Below are positions 9,786 through 19,518 of a DNA stretch of 64,000 bases, in pieces. How positions within the stretch are numbered: position 1 is the first letter of the stretch; each line of letters opens with the position of its first letter. The notes under the pieces are model-generated. The model made no database searches, was not told the DNA's origin, and saw only the letters and a list, made by a program, of their open reading frames with translations. The translations under genes and the position numbers were made by a program. Source of the stretch: Persicobacter psychrovividus (lineage in GTDB: Bacteria > Bacteroidota > Bacteroidia > Cytophagales > Cyclobacteriaceae); the NCBI RefSeq assembly GCF_036492425.1, contig NZ_AP025293.1, forward strand, positions 620,001 to 684,000. Direction: 5' to 3'.

Positions 9786-10961
9786 TTATTTTACTTGAGA
9801 TTTAAACTCGATTAATGTCGGATTGACGGTCATGCCTTCACGCACTTTCTGAATCCCTTCAAACACGACCTGTTCGCCTTCTTTAAGGCCATCCTCCACG
9901 GTATAATAGTCTTTGTAACTAAACCCTGTGTGGATATTTTTCTGAACAATTTTGTTGTCCTTCGTAACGGTGTACACGACCTTCTGCCCCTGAAAATCCG
10001 TTACTGCACGCTGAGGAATTACCAGGGCGGTTTTATTACTGGTAACGGTAGTGCGAACACGGGCAAACTGCCCCGGGCGAAGGAATAAGGTGGGGTTAGG
10101 GAAAGACGCCTGCACGAGCATGGAGCCTGTGGCAGCATTCACCTGACGGTCAAGAAAGTCAAATTTTCCCTTATGGCTGAAAACACTGCCATCTGCAAGA
10201 ATCAGTTCAAATTCCGTCTTACGACCAATGTCCTCGGAATGAATCGCCGTATCGGCATCCATTTGATGCAACTGGCGGAACACAGACAGGTATTCCTTTT
10301 CATTCAGGAAGAACTGCACAAGAATGGTATCGGTGCGTGAAACACTGTTCAAAATCACCGGGTTGGGTTCGCGCCCAACGTACTCGCCCACTTTGGCTTC
10401 TGTACGGCCAATAATTCCGCTGATCGGGGAATGAATTTCTGCATAACCGACATCGAGCTGAGAGATCTTCAGGTTGGCGCGGGCAGCAGAAACACTCGCC
10501 ATAGCGGCATCATATTCTGCTTTGGCAGCATCGTAATCGGACTGAGAAATGGCTTTAATTTTCACCAAAGGCTCAATACGGTCAAGGTCCTTTTTCGCAC
10601 GGGCAGCACGAATCTTGGCTTCTGAAAGCTGAGAGTTTTTGGCGGCCTCAGAGGCTTTGAAAGGCTGAGGATCGATAGAGTATAATAACTGTCCCTTTTT
10701 GACAAGGTTACCTTCCTGAAAATGCAGGCCTTCGAGGTAGCCATCTACCCGGGCACGGATTGGAATATCACGAACGCCGAAGAGTTGTCCAACGTGTTCT
10801 TTGATCAAAGGAACGGCGATTTTCTTGAGTTGAACGGTCTCTACTTTTTGGGCAGGACGCTCAGCAGCTTTTTGCTCCTCGCAGCTCCAAAAGCAAAAAC
10901 TCGCAAGCACAAAAAAACTAAGCCAGAGGGCTGGTTTAATTTTGGTAATGTAGGTTTTCAT
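9786..10961 (-). CDS. Membrane fusion protein (periplasmic adaptor) of RND system 1
   Basis: A 391-residue AcrA/MexA-type adaptor. The signal peptide ends in CFWSC (lipobox), so the protein is anchored in the inner membrane by lipid. In order: lipoyl half-motif (VDGYLEGLHFQEGNLVKKGQ), an alpha-helical hairpin rich in Ala/Lys/Glu (~95-165), second lipoyl half (SPISGIIGRTEAKVGEYVG), beta-barrel and membrane-proximal domains. It bridges the RND pump and outer-membrane channel encoded by the next two genes. First gene of the operon; its promoter should lie within 10962-11100. Confidence 0.93.
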   Translation of the reverse strand: MKTYITKIKPALWLSFFVLASFCFWSCEEQKAAERPAQKVETVQLKKIAVPLIKEHVGQLFGVRDIPIRARVDGYLEGLHFQEGNLVKKGQLLYSIDPQPFKASEAAKNSQLSEAKIRAARAKKDLDRIEPLVKIKAISQSDYDAAKAEYDAAMASVSAARANLKISQLDVGYAEIHSPISGIIGRTEAKVGEYVGREPNPVILNSVSRTDTILVQFFLNEKEYLSVFRQLHQMDADTAIHSEDIGRKTEFELILADGSVFSHKGKFDFLDRQVNAATGSMLVQASFPNPTLFLRPGQFARVRTTVTSNKTALVIPQRAVTDFQGQKVVYTVTKDNKIVQKNIHTGFSYKDYYTVEDGLKEGEQVVFEGIQKVREGMTVNPTLIEFKSQVK

Positions 10962-11513
10962 TTAGATTGATGTTAATTATAGTCGACCGAATTAATGTCT
11001 AATTTTATCTATTATACCCCCAAAAGGGTCAAAAAGATGGATTTTTATTACATTTATTTCATAAAAATACTTCCATTTAAACAAAAACAAAAGCGTTACG
11101 TCAAATTGCAACATTATTCAATCTCCCTTATTCAGCACCCCAGCAATTTAACCCATTAAACATCTGCTACTAATCAATTATTTACCACCACATACTGCCC
11201 AATTTGACCATTTTGGGCTTGGTTTAACATCAAACATGACGACCATTAAAATAAAATGAGTAAAAATTACAGATTGATGAGAAAACTTGAGTGAAAGAAG
11301 AATTAGCCACACATTTCTGCATAGACTCACCAACCGCCCAAACACCCCAATAACAGGGCGGCACAATCTACACCGGTGCTTACGCCTGTAAAAAATATAG
11401 ATTTTTATGCATTAAAAAAGCCCAGCGGAAATTGCTTCCTCACTGAGCTTTATACCAAGCTCCCCACAATGAAGAGGGAGTAAAAAATGGTAGTGGTTTA
11501 TCGTGTAATATTT
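10962..11513. other. Intergenic region upstream of RND operon 1
   Basis: A 552-bp AT-rich stretch with no credible gene. The promoter of the efflux operon should be close to 10970-11060, but I could not find a clean TTTG/TAnnTTTG pair. The far end holds the terminator of the TlpA-like gene. A 62-codon reverse frame (11178-11366) has no protein-like features. Confidence 0.6.
11414..11450 (-). terminator. Terminator downstream of TlpA-like gene
   Basis: An imperfect hairpin (reverse strand AAGCTCAGTGAGGAA pairing with TTTCCGCTGGGCTT) is followed by a run of T. It lies about 65 nt past the stop codon. Confidence 0.6.
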
Positions 11514-12764
11514 TTAGTGTTTCATGTGTTCTTGAACAAACTGAGAAAGCTCAGCTTCATACAAATTTCTGCCGACAATTTTCCCGTCCTGAATCAGTAA
11601 GTTGGCAGGGATTGCCGAAACCTGATAGTTACTCAGATTAACATCTTCAGCCTGCTTTTTCAGGTTAGAAACGTTCGTCCAGTTCAGCTGATCTTTTTGA
11701 ATGGCTTTTTCCCATTTCCCGCGGTCGGTATCCAAAGAATAACTGACGATCTCAAACCCTTTCGCATGGTACTGCTGATACAGTTTTCGGTACAGTGGAT
11801 TGGCCAAACGGCAGGGGCCACACCAGGAAGCCCAGAAGTCAAGTAAAATCAATTTCCCTTTGACCTGCTTCAAATTAAACGCCTTCCCGTCAACGGTTTT
11901 TGCATTCAAGGCTGGTGGTACATTTCCGATCTTCAATGCCTGCAATTTTTTCAGTTTAAGGGCTAAGGCCTTGCCAAATTCCGACTGCTTGTTCTGCTCA
12001 TCGAGTTGTTGATACCCCTTTTCTATGGCTGCGAAGCCTTCTTCGCCTGCATTATAGTTCAGCTCATATGCGGGGAAAAAATCTATAATTTCTTTCAGCC
12101 GATGCCCGTAATCGGTAGCCATCGCCTGATCTGACAATACTGCGGCATAATTTTCGAAGTTTCCACGATCGAGGACACTTGCGGTCAGCACTTCTTCCAA
12201 GGCCAGTGCCGCACTGAGTTCAGCATCCGATATTTTCCCAATGACCTCTACCTTTTGACCTTCGCGGTGTTTGCTCTCCTCCTGTATTTTTTTGAGGCCA
12301 GCATCCTTTTCTGGTTGCGTCAGTGTGGTGTCGTTCATCAGGTCCATTACACCAAGCATGGCATCAACCTCCTGCTGCTTGGTCGCCATATAATGGTTGT
12401 ATTCATTACTGAAAGAGGTGCCAGAATATTCATTTTTGAATTGACCTTTCACCCTGATGACCATCTCATTACCATTACGGATCATAAAGGGTACCCCACC
12501 TTTGGATTGGCGGTCGAAGCCCACAAAATAGGAAGATAACCGCGGTGAAGCATTCGTATTTTCGAAAGATACGGAGCCATCGGTAATTTGTGCGGAATCG
12601 ATCAAACTCTGATGACGGTTAATGTCCATTTTGAACAAGTAAGCCTGCTTCACGGGAAGCTTGGGCAGGTGCAATAAAACAGACCAAGGACTGTTCTCAT
12701 TAGATTGGCAAGCTTGCGCCAGAAACATGACCCCCAACAGGATTATGAAGTAGGTTTTTTTCAT
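11514..12764 (-). CDS. TlpA/ResA-like thiol-disulfide oxidoreductase lipoprotein with N-terminal DUF4369-type region
   Basis: 416 residues from ATG 12764; a longer frame starting at 12800 would put 12 extra residues before the signal peptide. The signal peptide ends in FLAQAC, a lipobox. Residues ~30-280 form the Bacteroidota-type N-terminal beta/helical region common to DUF4369 thioredoxins. Residues ~285-416 are an AhpC-TSA/TlpA thioredoxin fold with active site WASWCGPC (Cys ~314 and ~317) and the cis-Pro segment SAIPANLLI. It probably acts as a periplasmic membrane-anchored disulfide reductase. The gene is monocistronic, with its own terminator at 11414-11450. Confidence 0.88.
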   Translation of the reverse strand: MKKTYFIILLGVMFLAQACQSNENSPWSVLLHLPKLPVKQAYLFKMDINRHQSLIDSAQITDGSVSFENTNASPRLSSYFVGFDRQSKGGVPFMIRNGNEMVIRVKGQFKNEYSGTSFSNEYNHYMATKQQEVDAMLGVMDLMNDTTLTQPEKDAGLKKIQEESKHREGQKVEVIGKISDAELSAALALEEVLTASVLDRGNFENYAAVLSDQAMATDYGHRLKEIIDFFPAYELNYNAGEEGFAAIEKGYQQLDEQNKQSEFGKALALKLKKLQALKIGNVPPALNAKTVDGKAFNLKQVKGKLILLDFWASWCGPCRLANPLYRKLYQQYHAKGFEIVSYSLDTDRGKWEKAIQKDQLNWTNVSNLKKQAEDVNLSNYQVSAIPANLLIQDGKIVGRNLYEAELSQFVQEHMKH

Positions 12765-13082
12765 CTGTAATATTTTTATGGTAGTAGGAAAATCGCCCAA
12801 AAAAAGTTTAAGCTCATATTCAAGAAGATAAATCCAAAAACCTCTCCAAGAAAGTCTAAAAAACAGGCGAATAGTTCAGAATATATGCAAAATGATTGTG
12901 AATTTCACTACTCTTATGTTCAACAAATTGAAAAAGCCGAAGTATGCCAATATTTTCGCTGGTGATTGTTTGGGGGGGAAATCTGAGGGGAATAGATTGA
13001 CTTTATAACAATTCTAAGTATATATTTATCAGAACATTCCATAATTATCCTTAAATTAGGGAACACTAATTTTTTAAAAATA
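12765..13082. other. Divergent intergenic region, TlpA-like gene / small cupin
   Basis: 318 bp of AT-rich DNA between two divergent genes; it must carry both promoters. No clear box pair, repeat or RNA could be assigned. Confidence 0.5.
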
Positions 13083-13427
13083 ATGAGTGATGTAATAAAG
13101 ACGGTAAAGGCAGATTTGAAGCACTCAAATCGCCCAGTTGCGCGGTGTCTTCACAAAGGCAAAGGTTTTAAGGTTTTGGTGGTGGGCATGTATAAAGGCA
13201 TGAGCATGCATGATCACAAAACGAATGTTTCCACTACGCTGACGGTGCTCGAAGGCAGTCTTTATTATAATAATGGGCATTCCTCCACCCTGCTCCAGCA
13301 ATACGAGGATTTTGCCATTCCCACGGCAGAAATGCATTCTATAGAATCCGTGGATGATTGCCTGTTTTTGCTTACGCAAGGAAAAAAAATACAGGCTTGG
13401 GAAGCAGCAGACGACGAGCTGACCTAA
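13083..13427 (+). CDS. Small cupin-fold protein
   Basis: 114 residues with no signal peptide, so cytoplasmic. The middle has a cupin-like beta pattern: GMSMHDHKTNVSTTLTVLEG (His-x-His-like start and the Leu-x-Gly turn of cupin motif 1), then FAIPTAEMHSIES, which resembles cupin motif 2 with its His. The single cupin domain covers nearly the whole protein, so it could bind a metal and a small ligand, but no substrate can be named. It is transcribed alone and faces the TlpA-like gene divergently. Confidence 0.7.
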   Translation: MSDVIKTVKADLKHSNRPVARCLHKGKGFKVLVVGMYKGMSMHDHKTNVSTTLTVLEGSLYYNNGHSSTLLQQYEDFAIPTAEMHSIESVDDCLFLLTQGKKIQAWEAADDELT

Positions 13428-13805
13428 GGGGCGAGCCCATGCTGTAGCTTTTAAATACTGAACGTAAAAAATCAAGTGGTATTTACGGGGCGCACGACCA
13501 AAGTCCTTAACGGTCACCTGATATTTTATCCGCAGATGCCGCCTTTCACTGACTTCCTCCTGTTTGGTTTGAAGTGTACCGCACTGACCAATTGCTTCAT
13601 AAAATAATGCACATTATCCCGTAGGATTTCCGTCATGACTATTTTCAGGCTTCTCCTGAGCAAGCGACAGCTGTGCTTCCCCGAAAGAAAAACCACTTTT
13701 GATAAGCAGGAGCTGCTGCACAATAGGGCATGAATTATTGATCAATAATTTTCGTGGCCCACTTTCATGGTCATGCGACAGCTCCTTTTTTAATTATTTA
13801 TGCTG
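13428..13805. other. Intergenic region with a degenerate repeat copy and possible gene remnant
   Basis: 378 bp. At 13478-13540 a diverged copy of the P-module lead-in is visible: GGTATTTACGG, then TATCCGCAGATG about 50 nt on, the same spacing as in the repeat fields at 1-5 kb. On the reverse strand, 13520-13740 shows short protein-like stretches split over two frames (for example GFSFGEAQLSLAQEKPENS), possibly a decayed gene. This is too weak to call as a pseudogene. Confidence 0.35.
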
Positions 13806-14156
13806 TTATTGTTCAGCTAAGAATTCCGCACGGTATGGGGAGAAAGTGTCAATCAGTTCTCCCTGCTCAATACACACCACAGCATGAAGCATATTGGAAG
13901 GTACATAGAAGGAATCTCCTGCGCTAAGGGTTTTCACCTCTTCGCCTATGGTTACCTCAAACTTGCCTGCCGAAACATGCGAAATCTGTGAATGTTTATG
14001 AAGGTGAGGAATGGCCATACTGTTTTCTTCGTATCGCATTTTCACGGCCATTACGGCGTTGTCATAGCCCATTATTTTACGAGAAATGCCTTCTCCCAAA
14101 TCTTCCCACGCCTGCTCTTGATCTACATAAAATTTATTGCCCTGAACTTTTTTCAT
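13806..14156 (-). CDS. Cupin-domain protein (KdgF-like)
   Basis: 116 residues from ATG 14156 (MKKVQGNKFYV); the longer frame up to 14240 is unlikely. A single cupin: motif 1 is HLHKHSQISHVSAGKFEVTIG (metal-type His-x-His-x4-Gln pattern with Gly) and motif 2 is AGDSFYVPSNMLHAVVCIEQG. The ending DTFSPYRAEFL is typical of KdgF-like cupins, which in some bacteria linearise unsaturated uronates from pectin or alginate. No uronate-degradation genes lie nearby, so the reaction here is open. The gene is divergent from the alpha-mannosidase gene. Confidence 0.78.
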   Translation of the reverse strand: MKKVQGNKFYVDQEQAWEDLGEGISRKIMGYDNAVMAVKMRYEENSMAIPHLHKHSQISHVSAGKFEVTIGEEVKTLSAGDSFYVPSNMLHAVVCIEQGELIDTFSPYRAEFLAEQ

Positions 14157-14510
14157 CGTCTTCCTATTTAGCCTTTGCCCACACGCCAACGGTATGCCAG
14201 TGCGGGGGCTCATGGTTCCAAATGTACAAAACTTTAACAAAACAAAAACAGGATATCATTGGGCATCATACATGACCAATGTGGTGAATCGACCTGCGAT
14301 TTCTCCCGCTTATGTGCACTCGCCAATAAAATCTACTTGAAGCGCAATAGCTTCCCCAAGGTCACAACAGCCAAACACTACCCTTGCGGCTCTGTTAAGC
14401 GCTCTTTTTATCTCCGAGAGGACCGATAATTAACTTCTGATTTAAGAAATGAAACCCTTTGTACTGACGCAGCAGCTATATTCGACCTATCAAAGATTTT
14501 TTTATATCCT
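14157..14510. other. Divergent intergenic region, cupin / alpha-mannosidase
   Basis: 354 bp. The only promoter-like sequence is TTTG at 14458 with TATATTCG about 15 nt further, a near match to the Bacteroidota -7 box TAnnTTTG but with a spacer shorter than usual. No gene or RNA seen. Confidence 0.4.
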
Positions 14511-17500
14511 ATGAAGAAGACAATTTCTACGCTACTGCTTTGCTTTTTAAGCTGCTGGGCAATCGCCCAGGCACCGCATCACCAACGGGTACAAGTCCCT
14601 GCCAAAACCCTCGACTATATTAACCGCGCGGCCGATGGCGACCACCTCGCGCTTGAGGGGGGCCACCTTGCCCTTGATGGCCACGTGATGCCCTATCCTT
14701 TTTTTCAGTCGCACGAAGTGCTGTACCTCTACCGATTGAGTCAGCTGCGCCACCAGACCATCTGGAAAGCGGACAGTGTGATTTTTGATGAAGACTGGAA
14801 AGCGGGCAATGAAAAAAATAACGGATCGGCCACAGCAAGAACCATCGCTCCTTCTGAGCTGGTTGGCGGGCGCCATACCACAAACACCTATTGGTTTCAA
14901 CTCCCCGAACTCCCTGAAAGCAAAACAGGCTTCGAGCGGTTTTTCTGCCTGCGCCCCGTAGAATTAACACTGATCGGCTGGCCAGAAACCACCATTTACG
15001 TGAACGGGGAATCCCGCGCAGCATTGCCCCGCCAGCATTTTTACTGGTCGCTGAACCAAATCCTTGATCAGCAGGGCCCACAGCAGATTTGTATGAAAAG
15101 CTTCGGTGTATATGACATGCCCCGTGGATATAAGGAAATCAGCGTGGTGGAGCGTAACCCTGAACTGGACGAGCTGTACTGGTACACCCGTGTGCTTATC
15201 GAGGCAGTATCCATCATGTACCCCGAGGAAAAAGGGTATCAGGAAATGCGTGACCTTGCAGACCATATTATGGCGGCCATCGACCTTGACCTTGCGGGAA
15301 CTGTCGGCTTCAATAAAAAAGTTACCGAAAGCCTGAAAACCATCAAGGCCTCTTTTGAGAAGATCGAAAAAATGGCTGATCACCAGTCAACACTTTATAT
15401 GTTGGTGCATGGGCACCTTGACAGTGCCTGGCGATGGACCCTCGGCCATACAGACGATAAAATTGAGCGCCTTGTACTCAACAACCTCTACCTGATGGAC
15501 CGCTATCCTGAGTACAAATATGTGTTCACCACGCCTTACCATTATGAGCGACTGAAGGAGTTTCACCCACACCTGTATGAGCGGGTGCTGGAGAAAATTC
15601 AGCAGGGACAGTGGATCGCCAAAGGCAGCACCTATGTGGAAACAGACATGAATATGCCTGGCGGGGAAAGTATCGTCCGACAATTTTTGTATGGCCTCGA
15701 TTACTACAAACATGCCCTCAAAACCAAAGAGTTTGCCCTCTTTTTGCCAGATACTTTCGGCTATCCGCCCTACCTGCCGCAAATTGCCAATAGCTTCGGC
15801 CTCGACCACCTCGTGGCCATGCGTGTAAATGTCCCTCAGCTCGACCATACCATCTTTAATTTTAAAGGCATCGATGGTTCGAAAATTCTTGTCAACGGAT
15901 TAAGCACCCCAGCATGGGAATACCCTTTTGTGGACGCCATACATGGGCACCATATTCAGAACCCAGACTCATACACCACTTACAATGCGCCAGACCCTGG
16001 ACCAAGAAGAGCGCGTGGCACCTGGGAGCGATTCAAAGATCAGGACATTACCGACAAACAGCTGATGCTTATCGGTTGGGGTGATGGAGGTGGCGGCGGT
16101 ACCGAGGATCAGCTCGAATTGATGCGCCTTGGGAAAAGCCTGCCTTCCTTCCCAAAAATTGAGTGGACGAATATGAATGATTATATCGACCTTCAGCTGG
16201 CCAAAAAAGACGAATTCCCTACTTATGACCGTCGACTACTCGATCGGCCGTTTATTCAGCGGACTTTCCTGATGGCCAACGGGATCAAGATGAACAACCG
16301 TGCGGCAGAACAACGCCTGCGTGAAGCCGAAGCGCTCGGAACATGGGCCACGCAATATGGTTACGAGTACCCTGCCGAAGCACTGAAAGCCACCTGGAAA
16401 AAACTGCTCGTGATGCACTTCCACGACATCATTACTGGCATGGCTGTGCCTGAGGTTCTGATGGAAGCCAATGTAACCATTCAGGAGGTGGAAGCCGCTG
16501 CCCGCAAACATCGGGATGCAGCGCTAACAGTCATTAAAGCCAATATTCAGGCAGAGGAAGACGGCCTGTTGCTTTTCAATCCTTCCGCCGTAAATAAGAA
16601 AGGACTGGTGAAACTGAATGCCCCAAAAGTGGCGGGTAAATTTCATTTGGTGGATGAAGATTTTCAGGAGTTGCCTTTTGAAAAAGACCAGAAACAGCTT
16701 TTGGTCGCGATCGATGATTTTGCACCGATGTCCTTTAAGAAAATATATGTTCGCAAGGGAAAATCAACCCTAAAATCGGCGCCTCTGACGGCCAAAAACC
16801 GAACGCTGGAAAATGAACTGGTAAAAGTTTCCTTCAATGAGCAGGGAGAGATTATCAGCTATTTTGATAAGCAAGCGCAACGCGAGCTGGTTCCTGCTGG
16901 CAAGGTTCAAAATCGTCTGCTGGAAGTTGTACACCCTGGCACCACTATGGCCAAGGTGAAGAACGATGGCTCGATTACCGACCCAAAGCAGGTGGCTCAA
17001 ACCATTACTGCCAAGGCGAAATTCAGTCAGTATAAACAAAATTCTCTGATGGCCAGCCTGACCATCGAACGCCAGGTTGCTGCCTCATCGATCAAGCAAC
17101 GGGTGGTGTTGCATAAAGATGACAAACAACTGACCTTTGAAACGGATATGGACTGGAATGAGGAACAACACCTTGAGGTGGATTTCCCGATGGATTTTGC
17201 CACCAAAGTAGCCAACCACGGGATTCAGTGGGGAAGCATGGAGGTAACAAGGAGCAGTTATGCCGATTACGATACGCTTGAAAAACCGACCTGTGCACAT
17301 CAGTGGGCCGATATTTCTGATGAAGGTTACGGTATGGCCGTGCTGGACAATACCCGCTATGGTTACAATGTGAAAGAAGGAGGCATTCGCCTTGTGCTGA
17401 GTTATGGCCAGCATAAACATGGCTACTCAGAGCTAAAAAATGTGGCCTGGGGAAAGAAAGAATCTGGTGAATACGGTGGGGAAAAGTTCAAATATGCCCT

Positions 17501-17900
17501 TCTGCCACACGAGGGGAACCACATCAGCGGACGGGTGATTCAGAAAGCCAAACAGTTTAATACCGAGATTATTACGGAAAGCCTGAACAAGCAAAATGGT
17601 ACCGCAAATGAATCCTTCCTGACGGGGATGCCTGAAAATATTATGCTGCAGACCATCAAAAAAGCCGAAAATGGTGAAGACTGGATCGTCCGTCTTTATG
17701 AAACGGAACAAAAACATACATCGTGTAAGCTGGTCATCGAAGGTCAGGCAACGGCCAAGGTGTTTTCGGCAAACATGAATGAAGGCATTGGGGAACCGAT
17801 TACCGTCAATGATTCCGCTATCGGACTTTCTTTCCGCCCATTTGAAATCAAGACGCTGATCATCAAACCATCACAAAAACAATTGGTACAGGGTAAATAG
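14511..17900 (+). CDS. Secreted alpha-mannosidase, glycoside hydrolase family 38
   Basis: 1129 residues. The signal peptide MKKTISTLLLCFLSCWAIAQ sends it to the periplasm or beyond. An N-terminal region of ~280 residues precedes the GH38 catalytic barrel: metal-site motif HGHLDSAWRWT (~residue 298) and nucleophile segment LPDTFGYPP (Asp ~414). A helical mid-domain follows (HFHDIITGMAVPEVL supplies the conserved His/Asp), then a large beta-sandwich C-terminus. The family hydrolyses alpha-mannosidic linkages with retention, using Zn. The length fits the long GH38 group with an extra N-terminal domain. No other glycan-utilisation genes (SusC/D) adjoin it. Convergent with the HAD gene, sharing a terminator. 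Confidence 0.93.
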   Translation: MKKTISTLLLCFLSCWAIAQAPHHQRVQVPAKTLDYINRAADGDHLALEGGHLALDGHVMPYPFFQSHEVLYLYRLSQLRHQTIWKADSVIFDEDWKAGNEKNNGSATARTIAPSELVGGRHTTNTYWFQLPELPESKTGFERFFCLRPVELTLIGWPETTIYVNGESRAALPRQHFYWSLNQILDQQGPQQICMKSFGVYDMPRGYKEISVVERNPELDELYWYTRVLIEAVSIMYPEEKGYQEMRDLADHIMAAIDLDLAGTVGFNKKVTESLKTIKASFEKIEKMADHQSTLYMLVHGHLDSAWRWTLGHTDDKIERLVLNNLYLMDRYPEYKYVFTTPYHYERLKEFHPHLYERVLEKIQQGQWIAKGSTYVETDMNMPGGESIVRQFLYGLDYYKHALKTKEFALFLPDTFGYPPYLPQIANSFGLDHLVAMRVNVPQLDHTIFNFKGIDGSKILVNGLSTPAWEYPFVDAIHGHHIQNPDSYTTYNAPDPGPRRARGTWERFKDQDITDKQLMLIGWGDGGGGGTEDQLELMRLGKSLPSFPKIEWTNMNDYIDLQLAKKDEFPTYDRRLLDRPFIQRTFLMANGIKMNNRAAEQRLREAEALGTWATQYGYEYPAEALKATWKKLLVMHFHDIITGMAVPEVLMEANVTIQEVEAAARKHRDAALTVIKANIQAEEDGLLLFNPSAVNKKGLVKLNAPKVAGKFHLVDEDFQELPFEKDQKQLLVAIDDFAPMSFKKIYVRKGKSTLKSAPLTAKNRTLENELVKVSFNEQGEIISYFDKQAQRELVPAGKVQNRLLEVVHPGTTMAKVKNDGSITDPKQVAQTITAKAKFSQYKQNSLMASLTIERQVAASSIKQRVVLHKDDKQLTFETDMDWNEEQHLEVDFPMDFATKVANHGIQWGSMEVTRSSYADYDTLEKPTCAHQWADISDEGYGMAVLDNTRYGYNVKEGGIRLVLSYGQHKHGYSELKNVAWGKKESGEYGGEKFKYALLPHEGNHISGRVIQKAKQFNTEIITESLNKQNGTANESFLTGMPENIMLQTIKKAENGEDWIVRLYETEQKHTSCKLVIEGQATAKVFSANMNEGIGEPITVNDSAIGLSFRPFEIKTLIIKPSQKQLVQGK

Positions 17901-18000
17901 CACCCGACACTTCATTAATGGACAATATTTATCCATAACGAACAGCTGCCTGAAGGGCTGAAACCATAAGCCCTCCGCCCTGCTGTTCACAACTAAAAAA

Positions 18001-18027
18001 GCCCCGCAAGTGCTCAATTTGCGGGGC
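18001..18027. terminator. Bidirectional terminator between alpha-mannosidase and HAD genes
   Basis: Perfect arms GCCCCGCAA/TTGCGGGGC, flanked by A-rich sequence on the left and T-rich on the right, so it can serve both convergent genes. Confidence 0.85.
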
Positions 18028-18052
18028 TTTTGATTTTTAAATTTTTGAGGCA

Positions 18053-18865
18053 TTAAAACACAAAACGGTCAATAACTTCTGCCACACCATGGTCGTTATT
18101 GCTCGCCACAATCACATCGGCACGGTCACGGAGCGCAGGATCAACATTTTCAACCCATACCCCAAGTCCAGCATATTCCACCATCGAAAGGTCATTTCCT
18201 GCATTTCCTACCGCAATCACTTCCTCAGCACCAATATTCAATGATTTTGCCAGTCGGTCAATGCTTGCCGCTTTATCAATGCCCTGCTGAGTAACCTCAA
18301 GGAAAAAAGGCTTAGAGATCGCGACACTCTTGTCGGGATGCGCCATCCGCAATAAAGGAGCCGTAGCCTTCAGGCGGTCGGGTTCACCAACAATAATACA
18401 CTTAACAGCTGGCTGCTGCACAAAAGCTTTGAAATCCTCCACTACATGAACGCGCATATTGGTCAGCTCCTGCTCCACAGTAACATACTGGCAATGGTTT
18501 GGCGTAATAATGTCCGTCGCCGTATAGGTCATGATGTTCAAACCCGCCTCTTGCGCATAATCATACAACTGATGAATCTGCGCCACCGTAAGCTGCTGCG
18601 CAAAAACCTCCTGCTCATTGGCCATGTCCAGAATCACCCCACCATTATAAGCCACCAGGTGAGATTGATATTTACCCAGCTTGAGATCGCGACCATACTG
18701 AAGCATCGCAGGCGTAGGGCGACCAGAGGCCAGCACCACCCGTAATCCTGCCCTTTGGGCTTCCATCAATTTTTCATGATTTACCACCGAAATCTGATGT
18801 TCATCATTCAGTAGCGTGTCGTCCATATCCAAGACCAGCATTTTATATTTCCCTTGCATCTTCAT
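18053..18865 (-). CDS. Cof-type HAD-IIB phosphatase
   Basis: 270 residues from ATG 18865 (alternatives: ATG 18859, or TTG 18877). HAD motif I is VLDMDDTLLND (nucleophile Asp and acid/base Asp, residues ~13-19) and motif II is VLASGRPTP. A type IIB cap occupies the middle. Lys (FKAFVQQPAVKCIIV / AISKPF region) and motif IV AVGNAGNDLSMVEYAGLGVWVENV complete the site. Cof-type enzymes dephosphorylate small phosphorylated sugars or cofactors in the cytoplasm; the substrate cannot be read. In motif IV the common GDxxND is replaced by GNAGND, keeping the second Asp. Confidence 0.9.
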   Translation of the reverse strand: MKMQGKYKMLVLDMDDTLLNDEHQISVVNHEKLMEAQRAGLRVVLASGRPTPAMLQYGRDLKLGKYQSHLVAYNGGVILDMANEQEVFAQQLTVAQIHQLYDYAQEAGLNIMTYTATDIITPNHCQYVTVEQELTNMRVHVVEDFKAFVQQPAVKCIIVGEPDRLKATAPLLRMAHPDKSVAISKPFFLEVTQQGIDKAASIDRLAKSLNIGAEEVIAVGNAGNDLSMVEYAGLGVWVENVDPALRDRADVIVASNNDHGVAEVIDRFVF

Positions 18866-19518
18866 ACCGCTGCACAAGCAATAATGATGCTAAGCGCACG
18901 TTTCTAAAGTCGCAATGCGATACACTCCGTAATAGGCTGTCGAATATTTCTCCACCTCACGGAATAACGGCAGGCGGCAGCATCTTCATGATCGGCATCA
19001 TTGCTCATTCTCAACAAGCTACGCTAAAATCAGCAAGCACATAAAATAACAGCAATGAGCATTCGGAATAGGAGATCTTGTGGTTATGGGTGGTGCCTAA
19101 ATAAGTATTCTAAAAAGAATAAAAATCAGGAAGTGATCATAGTGATTAAATGTCTTAAAAAAACAAAGTATATATAAACGTGAAAAACATTTACATTCTT
19201 CATCAATTCGAAATCACAATTATTGACTGTCAGAAAAATTAATCAAAATAAAATTATGACACTATTGAAAAACACATCATTTATCTTCATATACAACACT
19301 CGAATGAAGTCAAAATGCACTTAACGACATTCTAACTTTTATTAGCTATTATTGATTCAAATCCAATAATACCACAAACAAACCACCAATATAGATAAAA
19401 TTCAACCAAAATATTTTGCCAGAAAATACAATTTAAAGAATGATAACTGAAATAACTATAGTGATACAATCACCTACATTTGTTGAAATATTTATTTATC
19501 ATATAGATAACCTACAAA
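18866..19518. other. Intergenic region upstream of lipoprotein gene
   Basis: About 650 bp, strongly AT-rich from 19100 on. There is a small hairpin TATTCTAAAAAGAATA near 19107-19122 and a 19-nt-spaced TTTG/TATAGATA pair near 19481-19511, which only half fits the Bacteroidota consensus. No gene is supported. Confidence 0.5.

Noticed and set aside
13526-13723. Reverse frame of 65 codons next to the small cupin gene
   Set aside because: The more protein-like stretches are in the other two frames; at best a decayed gene, not defensible as a coding sequence.
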